From: Paraburkholderia bryophila
Lineage (GTDB): Bacteria; Pseudomonadota; Gammaproteobacteria; Burkholderiales; Burkholderiaceae
NCBI RefSeq assembly: GCF_013409255.1
Contig: NZ_JACCAS010000001.1
Location: forward strand, 2,542,001-2,606,000
Length of the DNA stretch: 64,000 bases
Direction of reading: 5' to 3'
Below are positions 63,691 to 64,000 of this stretch, in pieces. Below the pieces are notes generated by a model. The model was not told where the DNA came from. It did not search any database and saw only the letters and a program-made list of their open reading frames with translations. Position 1 is the first letter of the stretch; every line of letters starts with the position of its first letter. A program made the position numbers and the translations under genes.

Positions 63691-64000
63691 GCCAGCAACT
63701 CCTCAAAATTGCCCGCAATCCGCTCTGCTAGCTCAACGGCCTTCTCGTTCAATTCCGTCAGATCATCGTGAATTTCGCGCAGACGCTCAACGAAATCCAC
63801 CTCATCCTCCTCGTTCGCTGTAGCGAGGCCTACATACCGCCCCGGTGTGAGTGAATAATCGTTCGCGGCAATCTCTGCCCGCGTCACCGCTTTGCACAGC
63901 CCCGGTACGGCAGCGAACATGCCATCAGGAAACCGCGACAGCAGCCAATGGCCCTGAGAGATGAAATAGCCGGACTGCTTCACGGCTTCCAGCATGCGGT
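63687..64000 (-). CDS. hsdM: Type I restriction-modification methyltransferase subunit, C-terminal part (cut by window edge)
   Basis: The frame is open to the edge of the window, so only about the last 104 residues are seen. They contain SLTPGRYVGLATANEEDEVDFVERLREIHDDLTELNEKAVELAERIAGNFEEL, the typical C-terminal helix of HsdM that contacts HsdS. The catalytic NPPF motif and SAM-binding domain would lie beyond the window. The stop overlaps the hsdS start. Confidence 0.88.
   Translation of the reverse strand, partial: RMLEAVKQSGYFISQGHWLLSRFPDGMFAAVPGLCKAVTRAEIAANDYSLTPGRYVGLATANEEDEVDFVERLREIHDDLTELNEKAVELAERIAGNFEELLA

Overview
The window is high-GC, densely coded DNA from a betaproteobacterium of the Burkholderiaceae, most likely Paraburkholderia or a close relative. 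The basis is gene content and recognisable protein families: Burkholderia-type porins, a KirBac-type potassium channel, a complete bioAFDB cluster, a fused indolepyruvate:ferredoxin oxidoreductase, and many LysR, TetR, IclR, LacI and Lrp regulators. The genus is an inference; no rRNA gene is present to settle it.

Layout. Positions 1-2300 hold a complete IS3-family element with a programmed frameshift site, sitting between the two arms of an intergenic inverted repeat. 2312-6702 is the biotin operon bioA-bioF-bioD-bioB. 6800-18100 is core metabolism: sulfate-binding protein, hydrolases, a 2-hydroxyacid dehydrogenase preceded by a possible 33-codon leader ORF, HMG-CoA lyase, a four-gene operon (YbaK, DUF1289, MaoC, metallo-beta-lactamase fold), an EamA exporter divergent from an Lrp regulator, a fluoroacetate-dehalogenase-like hydrolase, nitronate monooxygenase and a LysR regulator. 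18300-30640 holds a porin, a small exported protein, a bile-acid-symporter-family protein, an EAL-CBS-GGDEF protein, a LacI/sugar isomerase/sugar kinase operon, two small paralogue-like proteins, a KirBac channel and a second porin.

30640-38900 carries an acyl-amino-acid-type hydrolase, an IclR regulator and a YfcC-family transporter. The space between this cluster and the divergent porin contains two nearly identical 19-bp palindromes. The fused indolepyruvate:ferredoxin oxidoreductase and CutC follow. 38900-53600 is signalling and transport: an EAL protein, an Na+/H+ antiporter, a uracil/xanthine permease, two chemoreceptors, a DUF2239 protein with a repeat-bearing promoter, a diguanylate cyclase, and an SDR group with a TetR regulator and matching operator-like sites. 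Three c-di-GMP proteins and two chemoreceptors in 64 kb suggest a motile, environmentally responsive bacterium.

53700-64000 is accessory. A TetR-glycosyltransferase pair has its 3' end rewritten by an IS4-family insertion. Next come a tRNA 3' fragment (probable attachment site), a tyrosine integrase, and a type I restriction-modification operon (hsdM-hsdS-hsdR on the minus strand, hsdM cut by the window edge). This looks like one end of a genomic island integrated at a tRNA gene.

No clearly novel large system stands out. The best leads are small: the paired palindromes at 30712 and 30951, the repeat-flanked DUF2239 promoter, an orphan terminator at 45741 that may end an sRNA, the leader ORF at 8829, and two insertion sequences that both landed inside hairpin-forming sequence.
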